The notes beneath the pieces were generated by a model. The model was not told the origin of the DNA. It did no database searches and worked only from the letters and a program-made list of their open reading frames with translations. Position numbers and translations under genes: made by a program. DNA of 64,000 nt, from contig NZ_JACRVF010000001.1 in the NCBI RefSeq assembly GCF_014306105.1, positions 760,413 to 824,412 of the forward strand, read 5' to 3'. Origin of the DNA: Pontibacter cellulosilyticus (lineage in GTDB: Bacteria > Bacteroidota > Bacteroidia > Cytophagales > Hymenobacteraceae). Of the stretch, positions 9,015 through 18,162 are shown one piece after another; the first letter of the stretch is position 1; each line of letters opens with the position of its first letter.

Positions 9015-9037
9015 CTATCACAGTTGCTTTTCCCTTT
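9001..9037 (+). terminator. Rho-independent terminator-like hairpin (orphan)
   Basis: AAAGGGAAAAG (9001-9011) pairs perfectly with CTTTTCCCTTT (9027-9037) across a 15-base loop and is followed by a T-rich run. No intact gene lies upstream; it probably terminated the lost gene whose stop is at 9012-9014. Confidence 0.6.
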
Positions 9038-9894
9038 TTCTTTCCCACTCAAAAATGTTATATCTGGCTGAAAAGGCAGAAAATCAATTTACCCTTGTAG
9101 TTCAATAACTTCTTTTTCCGTTTATAGTCTACTCCATCCGAAAGCTCCTAATATCACTTACTGAGGTCAATTCAGGATAATGGGAAAAATTAGAAACCAC
9201 TCTAGCTGAATTTTCACTAACCTAAACTATACTTGAACCATGTCTTTAGCCAAAAAAGATGCGTACCCTGCGAAGGGGCGTGCCCATTATTAAAGTCGGA
9301 GTAATAGAGAATAATACTCCCCAACTGCAGAGTAGGTGAATCGTTGTAGACGGGAAGAAAATCTCCGGACTTCATAGCCGCAATGCCTTTGCCAACAAAG
9401 TGGACGAGATTTCAGAGTGAGAACAGTACACTGCGACCTCCATATTTATTTTGAAAGGGTTACTGTAAAACTTTGGACACACGCCGCAATTGATCTGTTT
9501 GAAAATAACTTTATAATGGCCGCTACAATAGATAAGATTTTAGTGTAAGCTTTTAAAGCTCTTTTTTATAAATCTGTATAGTCTCATAATTAAACCCGCT
9601 CCATTAAAAGAACAGGAGCGCATCTTCTTTTGGCAGAAAACACCTTTGCTGCTCAATTATAAACACCTGCTTTCAGCCATAGGATTTGTCTTCTTCACGA
9701 CAAAACGTAAGTTTTCTGTCTGCAAGGTATTTCATCTTTTGCAGCGGCAATAGTGCACTCTATGCGCTGATTCTTGATTTACAAACTTCCTATTAAAAAA
9801 CATAAAACGCTATAAATAAATCACTTGCACAACAACAGCGTAACTAAGGCGTAAACTATTAAGTGTATCGTAACAGAACACAAGCATGAATAAC

Positions 9895-9912
9895 ATGGCA
9901 CTTACATGCCAT
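9895..9912. promoter_or_regulatory. Inverted repeat ATGGCA-N6-TGCCAT upstream of a lipoprotein gene
   Basis: Perfect 6-bp arms separated by 6 bases, ending 14 bases before the ATG at 9927. The position fits an operator or a small leader hairpin; nothing else supports a function. Confidence 0.25.
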
Positions 9913-9926
9913 AAACTACAAGAACT

Positions 9927-10622
9927 ATGAAAAAACTACTGAACATTCTTTTGGCAGGAATTACCGGTACTGCTATTATAATGGCCTGTACCAACGGCAC
10001 CTCCACCACTGCCAACACAACAGAGGCCACTGCAGTGACAACGGAGGCCGTGCAGACAACTCAGGCAAACCAGAACCAGGATGCCAGGGCCATGGTAAAG
10101 GACTGGCCTGAAACTGCAAAAATGGCTGCCAACAATATGATTGACAAGTATGGGCAGCCGCACGGCATCACACCTCACATGCTAATTTGGCATGATACTG
10201 GGCCCTTTAAACGAACTATTGTCTATAAAGAGGAAGTACAACACGACTTCCCTATGCCGCACAAGGACGTGCTGGAGCAATTTGTCAACTACCAGGTACC
10301 GGCCGATAAATTTGATGAACTGGCCATGTATGACGGCAGCGTAATCGCTGAGCGAACAAAAGGGGAGCTTTCGGCACGCTGCGACAAAGAAGGAGCCAAC
10401 ATCCTCGCTCTTAATTTAGCTGATGACATCATAAAAGGCAAGCGCACGGTGGATGAGGCGCGACAACTCTACGCAGACGCTATAATGCAGATGCTTCAAG
10501 GTCAGAAGCCTGCATACATGCAGAGCCTGCAGTTCAGTCCTCCTGCACAGAACGTGGGCTTTACCGATAAAACCGTTATGGATATGTCTAAGGTAAAGCA
10601 GTTGAAGCAGGATAAACAATAG
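9927..10622 (+). CDS. Conserved hypothetical lipoprotein
   Basis: A 231-residue protein with a lipoprotein signal (MKKLLNILLAGITG, lipobox IMAC), then a Thr/Ala/Glu-rich linker (about residues 24-52) and a globular domain from about 55 to 215. The domain begins with WPETAKMAANNMIDKYGQP, which suggests helices that pack on a conserved core. I recognise no enzymatic motif. It should be anchored in the envelope facing the periplasm or surface. A strong terminator follows 40 bases after the stop, so it appears to be a single-gene transcript, and an inverted repeat lies just upstream of the start. Confidence 0.75.
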   Translation: MKKLLNILLAGITGTAIIMACTNGTSTTANTTEATAVTTEAVQTTQANQNQDARAMVKDWPETAKMAANNMIDKYGQPHGITPHMLIWHDTGPFKRTIVYKEEVQHDFPMPHKDVLEQFVNYQVPADKFDELAMYDGSVIAERTKGELSARCDKEGANILALNLADDIIKGKRTVDEARQLYADAIMQMLQGQKPAYMQSLQFSPPAQNVGFTDKTVMDMSKVKQLKQDKQ

Positions 10623-10660
10623 ACAGTCAATCACCTTTTAAATGAGATATTAATCAAACA

Positions 10661-10692
10661 AAAGCCTGTAGAGCAGAAGTTCTACAGGCTTT
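10661..10692 (+). terminator. Rho-independent terminator
   Basis: AAAGCCTGTAGA (10661-10672) pairs perfectly with TCTACAGGCTTT (10681-10692) over an 8-base loop, followed by T-rich sequence. It ends the lipoprotein gene at 9927-10622. Confidence 0.85.
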
Positions 10693-10853
10693 TGTTAATG
10701 CCTCTTATTCATTTCAGACTGAAGTAAGTGAAGCATCAGATCAGACAAAAGCTAACCTTTATGAGACCAAATAGTACCTAACAATTGAACACATGCTAAT
10801 TCTACTTGTTGCTACTACCTATAGCATTACTCAAGTCAATTATTGAATAAACT

Positions 10854-11378
10854 ATGAAAAACAGAAACCAACAGACTGACCACAGACTAGAAGATGTACA
10901 AGCTGATATTGCCCGCGTAGCAACTGGAATAGGCATTGGCATAGTGGCCGGCTTGGTAGGAACCGCCGTGATGACAGCTGCCCAAATGATAGAGATGAAG
11001 TTTAGCGGCCGTAAATCCAGTGATACCCCCTATAAGGCGGTAAAGAAAACATTCGGTGTGGAGGCACAATCTAAAGAAGACAAGGAGCTGATAACAAATG
11101 CCGCTCATATCGCTTACGGTACTACCTGGGGGGTGCCAAGAGGTTTGATGGCGGTCTTCGGAGCAGATGGAGCTGTAGCTACAACGACACATTTCGGTGC
11201 CGTGTGGGGCACAGAGCTGAGCCTGCTGCCGGCAATGGATGTCATGGAGCCTGTCACCACCTGGAAACCCAAGGCCATCGCGGAGGATGCCATGTTCCAT
11301 GGTGTTTATGCCATCGCAACGGGCATTACGGCAGACATCTTAGCCAAATGGCTCAAGGAGGCAGAAGGGAATAATTAA
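10854..11378 (+). CDS. Hypothetical membrane protein (YagU/DUF1440-like)
   Basis: A 174-residue protein. A charged N-terminus is followed by a glycine-rich helix (TGIGIGIVAGLVGTAVMTAA, about residues 23-43), then a soluble stretch and three weaker hydrophobic segments (about 83-100, 105-125, 148-165) with HIAYGTTWG and FHGVYAIATGITAD. The layout, a GxxxG-rich first helix and His-containing later helices, recalls the YagU/DUF1440 inner-membrane family. The role is unknown. It is followed after 38 bases by an outer-membrane barrel gene on the same strand, so the two may be co-expressed. Confidence 0.65.
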   Translation: MKNRNQQTDHRLEDVQADIARVATGIGIGIVAGLVGTAVMTAAQMIEMKFSGRKSSDTPYKAVKKTFGVEAQSKEDKELITNAAHIAYGTTWGVPRGLMAVFGADGAVATTTHFGAVWGTELSLLPAMDVMEPVTTWKPKAIAEDAMFHGVYAIATGITADILAKWLKEAEGNN

Positions 11379-11416
11379 TTTGATCTATTCTATTACAAGC
11401 TAAAACAATTAATACT

Positions 11417-12166
11417 ATGAAAAACAAACTTTTACTTATAACAGTGCTGTTCCTGGCAGCTTTACTTCCTCAACAGCTGCTGGCGCAGGGGCAGGTTGCT
11501 AGCAGGCTGATCAGGGGATCTAATTTCCAGATAGGAGTAGGTTATGAATACCAACGGGTTGACCTGGAAAACCTGAATCGGACGATTACGTCCTCTGGCT
11601 TTCCTGAGCTCTCTGAGAGCATACATTCAGTGAGCTTTCTGGCTCAGAACATATCAGATGACTGGATGCTGACGCTGAGGACTTCCTACTCCTTAGAGAA
11701 TGAAGAGAGCTTTGGGAGTAAAGAGATAGCGTACCGTAACCAGCAGTTCTCCCTTGGCTTGGGGTACAATGTGCTTTCCTCCGATAAAGCCCGTTTACTG
11801 CCCAGCGCCACGGCCACACTAGCCAGAAACATCCTGCTTATTCAGGACAAGGCCAATACATCTGCCAGCTTTCAGAACCTCCTACAAAACCCTGCCCAGG
11901 AGGCGGACCTGCGCAACTTTGCGTACTTAGCGGATGTGGGATTGGCTTATCACTACCAGTTCTACAGAAGGGACCGGGACAACGAAACAGGTAAAAGGTC
12001 CACCTGGGTGCCTGTCATCCTCAAAGCAGGCTATAAATTCCAGCTTGGTGAGAGTGAGTTCAATTTTGACGGCGACGATGTAGCCGGCGTACCGGAAATA
12101 TCCCTGGGAGGTTTTTACGCCTCTGTTCACATTGGCCTCGGCACAAGGTTACTACCTATAAAGTAA
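11417..12166 (+). CDS. Hypothetical outer-membrane beta-barrel protein
   Basis: A 249-residue secreted protein with a clear signal peptide (MKNKLLLITVLFLAALLPQQLLAQ split by the cleavage site after residue 23). The mature part alternates polar and aromatic residues in short amphipathic strands (FQIGVGYEYQRVDL, FSLGLGYNVLS, LADVGLAYHYQFYRR, ISLGGFYASVHIGLG) and ends in a strand near the C-terminus, as in eight- to ten-stranded outer-membrane barrels. No ligand can be proposed. It lies 16 bp upstream of a truncated cyanophycinase gene. Confidence 0.7.
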   Translation: MKNKLLLITVLFLAALLPQQLLAQGQVASRLIRGSNFQIGVGYEYQRVDLENLNRTITSSGFPELSESIHSVSFLAQNISDDWMLTLRTSYSLENEESFGSKEIAYRNQQFSLGLGYNVLSSDKARLLPSATATLARNILLIQDKANTSASFQNLLQNPAQEADLRNFAYLADVGLAYHYQFYRRDRDNETGKRSTWVPVILKAGYKFQLGESEFNFDGDDVAGVPEISLGGFYASVHIGLGTRLLPIK

Positions 12167-12182
12167 AGTACGTAGGTATGGT

Positions 12183-12686
12183 ATGGTTCCCAAGGGCAAG
12201 ATAGTGGCGATAGGCGGCAACGAGGACAAAGGCAGCTATCCGCTCCCACTCACCGAGGACCGCTCCCAGCGCATCCTGTTCTTTGAGCAAGGGATCTTGA
12301 AGCGCATCCATGATGAGCTCTATGGTATCGGCACGCGCATAGAAGTGATCATGACTGCCACCAGCATTCCGGAAGAACTGTACCAGGCCTACCTGCAAGG
12401 ATTTATGATGTTGGGGTGCGACAACGTAGGCCATCTGGCTTTAGCTGACAGAGAACAGGCCGATAGTCCTGCAACACTGCAACGCCTGCGCAAAGCCGAT
12501 GCCGTCATGTTTACCGGAGGCGATCAATTACGGATTACAGCAGCATTCAGAGACACGGCCGCACTGCAACTGTTAAAGCAGCGCTACCTGCACGAGGATA
12601 AGTTTCTGGTAGCCGGAACAAGTGCCGGCGCCATGGGCCTGTGTCAGGTTTTAAGAAGTCTTATAAAAAATTACCACCACATTTGA
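12183..12686 (+). pseudogene. cphB: Truncated cyanophycinase
   Basis: The 167-residue frame begins MVPKGKIVAIGGNEDKG and keeps the cyanophycinase N-terminal half, including FTGGDQLRIT near residue 110 and the nucleophile elbow AGTSAGAM with Ser147. Three residues later the similarity stops and the frame ends with QVLRSLIKNYHHI. Cyanophycinases are about 270-290 residues long, and the missing half holds the catalytic His and other substrate-binding residues. The product cannot be an active peptidase of the S51 type. The other half is not found in the next 100 bp, so a deletion or rearrangement removed it. Cyanophycin synthetase is intact at 27237. Confidence 0.8.
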
Positions 12687-12764
12687 TGGCACAGATTTAA
12701 AAAGACTTTTATTCAAGAAGAGTCACTGTCTCCTACTATATTTACATTCCCAACTTTACAAACG

Positions 12765-13196
12765 ATGAAACAAGTACTTTTAGTCCTTGCGCTTGTGTTT
12801 AGCGCCTACATTTCTTTTGCCCAGCAAGCCCCGGCAGCCGATGATCCCTGCCACCAGCCGATACTGGAACTATATGACGACAACCGACGAAAGCTGCCAG
12901 AGGGAGCCATGCCCCGCGGTAAAGCGACCCTGATCGTGCGAAACAACCCGGCCTGCGATAAGCCGCAAATCTTCTCTGTGAAAAGCGCTAGATATTATCA
13001 CGTAAGGGGGGCCATCCCCTTGAACACAGTGACTTTCTCTGGCCCGACGACGGACTTCACTGGACTTGCGAAAGTGTATAAACCGGGCGACCGTCTCCTT
13101 TTCGAGGTGTTAGAAATTATCTGCTATAACAAGAAAGGCGAGGAGACAGGCAAGTTCCCTGGCGGAGTGGTAAAGAGTTGGCCGCTTAACAGATAA
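12765..13196 (+). CDS. Small secreted protein of unknown function
   Basis: A 143-residue protein with a Sec signal (MKQVLLVLALVFSAYISFAQ) and a mature beta-rich domain of about 120 residues. It contains two to three cysteines (DDPCHQP, NPACDKP, LEIICYN) that could form a disulfide. The segment KVYKPGDRLLFEVLEIICYN resembles the PGDRL-containing strand of GldM-type C-terminal domains, but this is only a local likeness. It stands alone; a terminator hairpin lies at 13351-13380. Confidence 0.6.
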   Translation: MKQVLLVLALVFSAYISFAQQAPAADDPCHQPILELYDDNRRKLPEGAMPRGKATLIVRNNPACDKPQIFSVKSARYYHVRGAIPLNTVTFSGPTTDFTGLAKVYKPGDRLLFEVLEIICYNKKGEETGKFPGGVVKSWPLNR

Positions 13197-13350
13197 TTTC
13201 CTCAACAGAGAATATGAATTTCTTCTGGTTTACAAGCTTACATGTACAGAGCTTTTGGACCTTGTCACTTACCCCAACTTGAATTAAGGCGCCTTCAAGG
13301 ATTGTTTAATCCTTATGTAAATAATTCGATAATTCAATCTTTTGCACTAC

Positions 13351-13380
13351 AAAAGCCTTCAGTTAACGCTGGAGGCCTTT
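13351..13380 (+). terminator. Rho-independent terminator
   Basis: AAAAGCCTTCAG (13351-13362) pairs with CTGGAGGCCTTT (13369-13380) with one mismatch and one G-U pair over a 6-base loop, followed by T-rich sequence. It lies 155 bases after the secreted-protein gene, the nearest upstream gene on this strand. Confidence 0.65.
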
Positions 13381-13541
13381 ATATTTCAATTTGGATACTA
13401 TTCGGATACCACGGCAGTCATCTAACTCAAGGTTTTTACACATCCTACTTCTGAAAAGGCCTCGTTCATTTGGAGTCTGAAGTGTTAGCGAAGGTTGAGG
13501 CAAAAATTTGTAAGCAACTCTTTTTATCTACATTGTCAATA

Positions 13542-15125
13542 TTACTCCTTCATCCCTGGTTGTAAGATTTTATAGCCTGTCTTTTCTTTCTCATCTGCCA
13601 CCATTTTAGCCACATCTTTTAACAGGGCTTTTGCGTCGTAAATTATGCCGTCTTTGATAGTATATTTCACACCTCCAACACGAATAACATCATTGTTTTC
13701 TGTAAGTTTTATAGCACCTGTACCATACAGCACTTTCAGGTTTGCGAGTGGGTTTTCCTCTACAATCACAAAGTCAGCCAACTTACCGATCTCTACCGAA
13801 CCAATTTTATCATCCATACCCAAGGCTTCTGCGCCGTTGAGTGTAGCAGCCCGTATTACTTCCAAAGGATGAAAGCCCGCTTCACGCAGAAGCTCCAATT
13901 CCCTGATATAGGCAAAGCCATACAACTGAAAAATGAAACCAGAGTCAGATCCTGTTGTAACCCGACCTCCCCTGTTTTTATATTCGTTGACAAACGTCAT
14001 CCAAAGAGTATAGTTCTTCTTCCAATCTACTTCCTGCTCAGTACCCCAGTAATGCCAATATGAGCCATGCGATACTTTGCTGGGCTGGTAAAAATCCCAT
14101 AAGGATGGCAAAGTATAAGTTTCGTGCCATTCAGCACGGGTAGCACGCATCAGGTCGCGGCTTGCTTCATAGATGTTAAAAGTAGGGTCGATGGTGAAAT
14201 CCAGGGATAGTAATTCATTCATCACTTGATTCCATTTTTCTGAATAAGGCGGAGCAGCCTGTTGCCATAACTTTCCAGCCTCACCAAAGCGGTCCTGTTC
14301 ATTATTGTAATTATAGTCAGCTGGATAATGTTGAATGGTGCGGTCTGTAAAAAGTGCTTCAGGTAAGCCATACCAATGTTCCATAGAGGTAAGGCCAGCT
14401 TTTGCGGAATGCAATACGTTCCAGCGGGCCACATCCATTTGTGCATGGTGTCCGGCAGATCGAAGGCCAGCTTTCTTATTTTCTTCCAAAGCGGCGGACA
14501 TGATTTTAGGACTAGCTGCAAAGAACTTAATACCGTCTGCCCCCTTAGAGGCATTGTCCTTTACCCATTTTCGTGCCATTTCAGGTGTGCTGATAGGCTC
14601 CTTGCTTCCCTGCCCGAAAGCTGTATAAGCTAGTATACGTGGTGCTGTAATCTCATTTTTAGCACTCTTTCTTTTATGGTCCAGCACCCAATCCAGCCCA
14701 TTACCAGCAGAGGGGTCTCTTACAGTAGTAATACCATGAGCAAGCCACAGCTTAAATACATATTCTGCATCTGTACCTTGTGCCTTACCTCCTATGTGGC
14801 CGTGCATGTCCACAAACCCAGGTAGCAGGTACATACCAGTTGCATCAAGCTCCTTGCCACCCTCTTTCAATTGTGGTCTGTCAGCCGGAACAATTTTTAC
14901 CCCCGGATAACCAACAGTTTTAATATTGACAATCTTGTTATTTTCTACTACAATATCTACTGGCCCGGTTGGAGGCGCACCATTGCCATTAATTAACGTA
15001 ACACCACGAATAATAAGCTGTGGCCATGGACCTTCACCTTCCTGCCTTGGAGGCGCTTTTTTTATCTGAGCCAGCGATATGAAGTATATGGAACAGAATA
15101 AAATAGTGAGTAGATGTCTATTCAT
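13542..15125 (-). CDS. Secreted amidohydrolase (imidazolonepropionase/prolidase-like)
   Basis: A 527-residue protein with a signal peptide (about residues 1-19) and an amidohydrolase-superfamily TIM barrel. Metal-binding hallmarks are the HxH in FVDMHGHIGG near residue 108, a histidine in AGHHAQMD near 225, a histidine in TSMEHWYG near 247 and the conserved Asp in VTTGSDSGF near 393. The composite beta-sandwich (VTLINGNG... and ADFVIVEENP) frames the barrel. Relatives hydrolyse C-N bonds in cyclic amides or dipeptides; the substrate here is unknown. It shares strand with an M20 peptidase gene 155 bp upstream, suggesting a role in peptide use. Confidence 0.9.
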   Translation of the reverse strand: MNRHLLTILFCSIYFISLAQIKKAPPRQEGEGPWPQLIIRGVTLINGNGAPPTGPVDIVVENNKIVNIKTVGYPGVKIVPADRPQLKEGGKELDATGMYLLPGFVDMHGHIGGKAQGTDAEYVFKLWLAHGITTVRDPSAGNGLDWVLDHKRKSAKNEITAPRILAYTAFGQGSKEPISTPEMARKWVKDNASKGADGIKFFAASPKIMSAALEENKKAGLRSAGHHAQMDVARWNVLHSAKAGLTSMEHWYGLPEALFTDRTIQHYPADYNYNNEQDRFGEAGKLWQQAAPPYSEKWNQVMNELLSLDFTIDPTFNIYEASRDLMRATRAEWHETYTLPSLWDFYQPSKVSHGSYWHYWGTEQEVDWKKNYTLWMTFVNEYKNRGGRVTTGSDSGFIFQLYGFAYIRELELLREAGFHPLEVIRAATLNGAEALGMDDKIGSVEIGKLADFVIVEENPLANLKVLYGTGAIKLTENNDVIRVGGVKYTIKDGIIYDAKALLKDVAKMVADEKEKTGYKILQPGMKE

Positions 15126-15280
15126 TAAACTTGACTTTGATTAGGTTATTCTAATGTATAAAATACTTCGAGCCTAAAACATCACTTATATATGATCAAC
15201 TAGAGTGGACTAGAGAACTAGCTTAGCTATAATAAGTTGAAAATTAGACTAGGCAAAATTTCTGGAGCTACCCTGTAGCT

Positions 15281-16810
15281 CTACCTGATCTGCATGATTG
15301 CGGCAATCGTTTCTATGCCTTCCCACAGGTAATTGATCTTTACGTTTTCATTTTCAGCGTGCTGGTTATTATCATAGTTCACGATTGGCACCGCTATCAC
15401 CTTTGACCCTAATATTTCTTCGAACAGGTATAAAGGCAAGCTTCCTCCCATTGAAGGAATAAGTACTAAAGGTTCCTTAGTAGTGGACTGCACTGCAGTT
15501 TGTATGCTTTGCGCAATAGGCAGGTCCATGGGAGTGCGCTGTGCATTGTAGCCATGTTTCAACTCTATCCTGATCAGGTTCGGGTATTTGCTTCGCTCCT
15601 CTTCTGTAGGCTCTCCATTTATAACATGGTACCCTTCGCCCTTGATGTGCGCTATGACTTTCTCAGCCTGGTTTTTGTAGTCGTTGCCCTTTACCAGGCG
15701 CAAGTCAAGCATAGCTTCTGCCTTGGTAGGGATCACATTGCTGGCAAGTGGACCTACATTAGCACTCTGCATGCCATTGATGTTTAGCGTGGGTAACATG
15801 ATTCCTTCAATAAGGGATCTATCAGGACTCTCAGGGGTATGAACGCCAAGCTCCTTCTTCAATAACGCATCCTGATCCGGTATTTGTGACAGCGCTTTTT
15901 TCTCAGATGCTGTAAGCGGTATTATGTCATCATAGAAACCATTGATTAGCACCTTTCCATTTTCATCTTTCATGGAAGAAAGCAAGTGTGCCAGTTTTAA
16001 GGCAGGATTAGGAGCCCAGTTACCGTAGTTACCGCTATGGAGCGGTCGCTTAGCACCATAAACTGTAAGCGCCATATTTACGTCTCCGCGCACCCCATAC
16101 ACAATAGTCTTCCTTCCGGAAACGTGCCGGGGTCCATCTATAATTACCCAACAGTCAGCCTGTAGCTTTTGCTTGTTTCTCTTAAAAATCTCATCAAGGT
16201 GAATAGAGCCTACCTCTTCTTCCCCTTCAAACAAAAACTTAATGTTAACATTTAATTTCCGACCTGTTTTTACAAGTGCATCGTAGGCATTTAAAATTGC
16301 CATTACACCCGCTTTGTCATCGGCTGCTCCCCTTCCCGAAATGCGCCACTCCTGATTAATTTCACCACCTTTTTTGTAAGGCCCTATTATTTTGCCGCCG
16401 TTCTCAAGTGGCGCGGTTATCAGCACAGGTTCAAAGGGTTTCAACCCCTCATGCCATTGCTTTGGATTAACCGGCTGTCCGTCGTAGTGTGCATAAAATC
16501 CGATACTCTTGGTAGCACCGGGTGTTTTAATTTCTCCGAAAACGGCTGGAGTTACACCGGCTGTAATACCCGAGAGCAGTTCTGCTTCTATACCTTTGCG
16601 CTTCATCATCTCAACAATGAAATCTGCATTCCTACGGATGTTAACTGTGTCGGTAGACACATTGGGAATAGCCAAAAACTGAACGTATTCTTCAAGCAGC
16701 TGCTTATCGTTACTTTTCAAATGCTTTGCTACAGTTTGAGCCTGTAGAGATCCGCTGACACACGACACAAATAGTAAGAGAGCAAGGCCTTTAAAAATAT
16801 CTTTTGTCAT
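15281..16810 (-). CDS. Secreted M20-family metallopeptidase (dipeptidase-like)
   Basis: A 509-residue exported di-zinc peptidase. The signal peptide spans about residues 1-25. The M20 catalytic features are the first metal ligand and catalytic Asp in FYAHYDGQP near 107, the bridging Asp in GRGAADDKAG near 163 and the Glu pair in FEGEEEVGS near 197, with a lid domain in the middle. Family members remove amino acids from short peptides. The neighbouring amidohydrolase downstream is also exported, so both may process peptides in the periplasm. Confidence 0.92.
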   Translation of the reverse strand: MTKDIFKGLALLLFVSCVSGSLQAQTVAKHLKSNDKQLLEEYVQFLAIPNVSTDTVNIRRNADFIVEMMKRKGIEAELLSGITAGVTPAVFGEIKTPGATKSIGFYAHYDGQPVNPKQWHEGLKPFEPVLITAPLENGGKIIGPYKKGGEINQEWRISGRGAADDKAGVMAILNAYDALVKTGRKLNVNIKFLFEGEEEVGSIHLDEIFKRNKQKLQADCWVIIDGPRHVSGRKTIVYGVRGDVNMALTVYGAKRPLHSGNYGNWAPNPALKLAHLLSSMKDENGKVLINGFYDDIIPLTASEKKALSQIPDQDALLKKELGVHTPESPDRSLIEGIMLPTLNINGMQSANVGPLASNVIPTKAEAMLDLRLVKGNDYKNQAEKVIAHIKGEGYHVINGEPTEEERSKYPNLIRIELKHGYNAQRTPMDLPIAQSIQTAVQSTTKEPLVLIPSMGGSLPLYLFEEILGSKVIAVPIVNYDNNQHAENENVKINYLWEGIETIAAIMQIR

Positions 16811-17310
16811 AAGGGCTACACAGTTATACTTTTGAAAGTTAGTGCGATTGTTATTGCTCAGGTAATATAAGCAACTATCTCAAGAATAAGATATACTTTA
16901 TGATTGATTGCAAAAGTGAAATACCGCCAAGCAAAGAATTTCCTATTTCTTACCACCAGATAAACTACTTCGAAGTAAAATAATTATGCTAATGCCTTTA
17001 GTTGTGAGATGCTTATAATTAAACGTTCTGCACAAGACTTTATATCTCTATCCAACGCCTCTATTTGCATTAGTTGTACATATACTATAACACTTATCTA
17101 AGTGATTTATGGCTTGCTTTAACATTACTAAAAGAGTTAAGTTACTAATGCTAGTTTTCAATAAAAGCTTAAGAGTAATGGTAAAGAGGCCGAGGATACA
17201 TTAAGCTACCATTTCAGCTTATGGTATAATGAACAAAAGGAAAGTTACAGCCTTATAGGTATGAAGATTTGACCATAGCTACTAACTAAAAGTATTTAAT
17301 ATTTAAGCTG
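16811..17310. other. 500 bp AT-rich intergenic region
   Basis: No gene, RNA or convincing repeat is visible. It lies between the starts of two divergent genes and contains only two AAGTATA-type heptamers (near 16824 and 16890). Confidence 0.5.
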
Positions 17311-17593
17311 ATGGAAACAAGCCCAATCATCTTAACACTTACGCTTGATGAGCAAGCGGCTTCATCTTTTACTGCCCAACGGGAAAAGCTTTTTCCACGC
17401 GAACGAAACTTCCTGAAAGCGCACTTAACACTTTTTCACCGGCTCCCACAGCAAGAAACACTCATCACTGAAACTCTGTTCGAGGTGTGTGCCAAGCAGA
17501 ATCAGATGCGCCTGCACGTCGCAGCCCCTATAAGCATAGTAAACACTTCTGCTACAGCTAAGGATAAATCCTCTGCCTGCTGTTATATGTCAA
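17311..17593 (+). pseudogene. Truncated 2'-5' RNA ligase / 2H phosphoesterase family gene
   Basis: The frame starts METSPIILTLTLDEQAA and shows the first HxT motif of the 2H phosphoesterase fold in LKAHLTLFHRLP near residue 42. The second HxT motif, required for catalysis and normally about 80 residues later, is missing. Family likeness ends near 17540, and the open frame then runs on into the 3' end of the convergent gene at 17594-18043 before stopping at 17676. The normal protein is about 170-180 residues, so this is a 5' fragment. Confidence 0.7.
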
Positions 17594-18043
17594 TTAATTC
17601 AATGGTAATCCAATCTGGCGAGCCAGTGAAGCACTATCTCTTGTGCCCCACCTTTGTTGAATTTTCCCATCCCTGATTATAAACCACTCCATAGCTGCAA
17701 CTTCAAAAGATTTACCAGTTGGCTCATGTCCCATAAAAGAACCTTTAAAGATTCCTCTCTCTGTATACCTGACAGCGACATCATCACCTTCCGCTATCAT
17801 GCCTTCTATAGTTAGTTGTATTCCCAGGCCTGTGATAAGCTGCCGCCAAACTTCAGTAGCCCTTTCCATATTAGCTTTCCCTAAAACACCTTGTATCTCT
17901 GCATCGGATGCGAACAGTGCTACCAAAGCATCTAAATCACCCTTATTGAAAGCGTCGGCATATTGTTGCACAATTTTCATATTCTGCTCCTGTTGTTTAG
18001 TTTCGAGAGTTTTTACTTCTAGTTCCATAGTTTTATTAATCAT
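17594..18043 (-). CDS. SnoaL-like / NTF2-fold protein
   Basis: A 149-residue cytoplasmic protein. After a charged helix rich in Lys, Glu and Gln (residues 1-25) comes a single alpha+beta NTF2-like domain: QYADAFNKGDLDALVALFA, then RYTERGIFKG and the final strands VAAMEWFIIRDGKIQQRWG. Members of the SnoaL ester-cyclase or SgcJ/EcaC groups share this pattern. The enzymatic role is uncertain. It lies upstream of nothing on its own strand and is preceded by wrbA, 119 bp away, so an operon is possible. Confidence 0.8.
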   Translation of the reverse strand: MINKTMELEVKTLETKQQEQNMKIVQQYADAFNKGDLDALVALFASDAEIQGVLGKANMERATEVWRQLITGLGIQLTIEGMIAEGDDVAVRYTERGIFKGSFMGHEPTGKSFEVAAMEWFIIRDGKIQQRWGTRDSASLARQIGLPLN

Positions 18044-18162
18044 AATTTGTTTTGATTTATTGATTTCTAAGGCAAATTTTTAGCGACCCTTCTCTTATTT
18101 GCAGCCTGCCTGCATGAGTTATTTCAGCAGCTGGCATAAAACGCTAAGCAGGATGCTGCGCT

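Larger units (their letters stand above)
8048..9926. other. 1.9 kb gene-poor decay zone
   Basis: No full-length gene is visible on either strand. Short open stretches survive: a 48-codon run from the ATG at 8528 (starts MVETSQHVGHIGYNG), a 45-codon run at 8723-8860, a 55-codon run at 8850-9014, and two runs of about 26 codons between 9253 and 9420 interrupted by stops. None can be assigned with confidence. The patchwork of short coding-like pieces with an orphan terminator suggests degraded genes rather than a regulatory region. Confidence 0.6.

Noticed and set aside
13242-13454. 70-codon open frame with a terminator inside
   Set aside because: It runs through the hairpin at 13351-13380 and shows no coding pattern.
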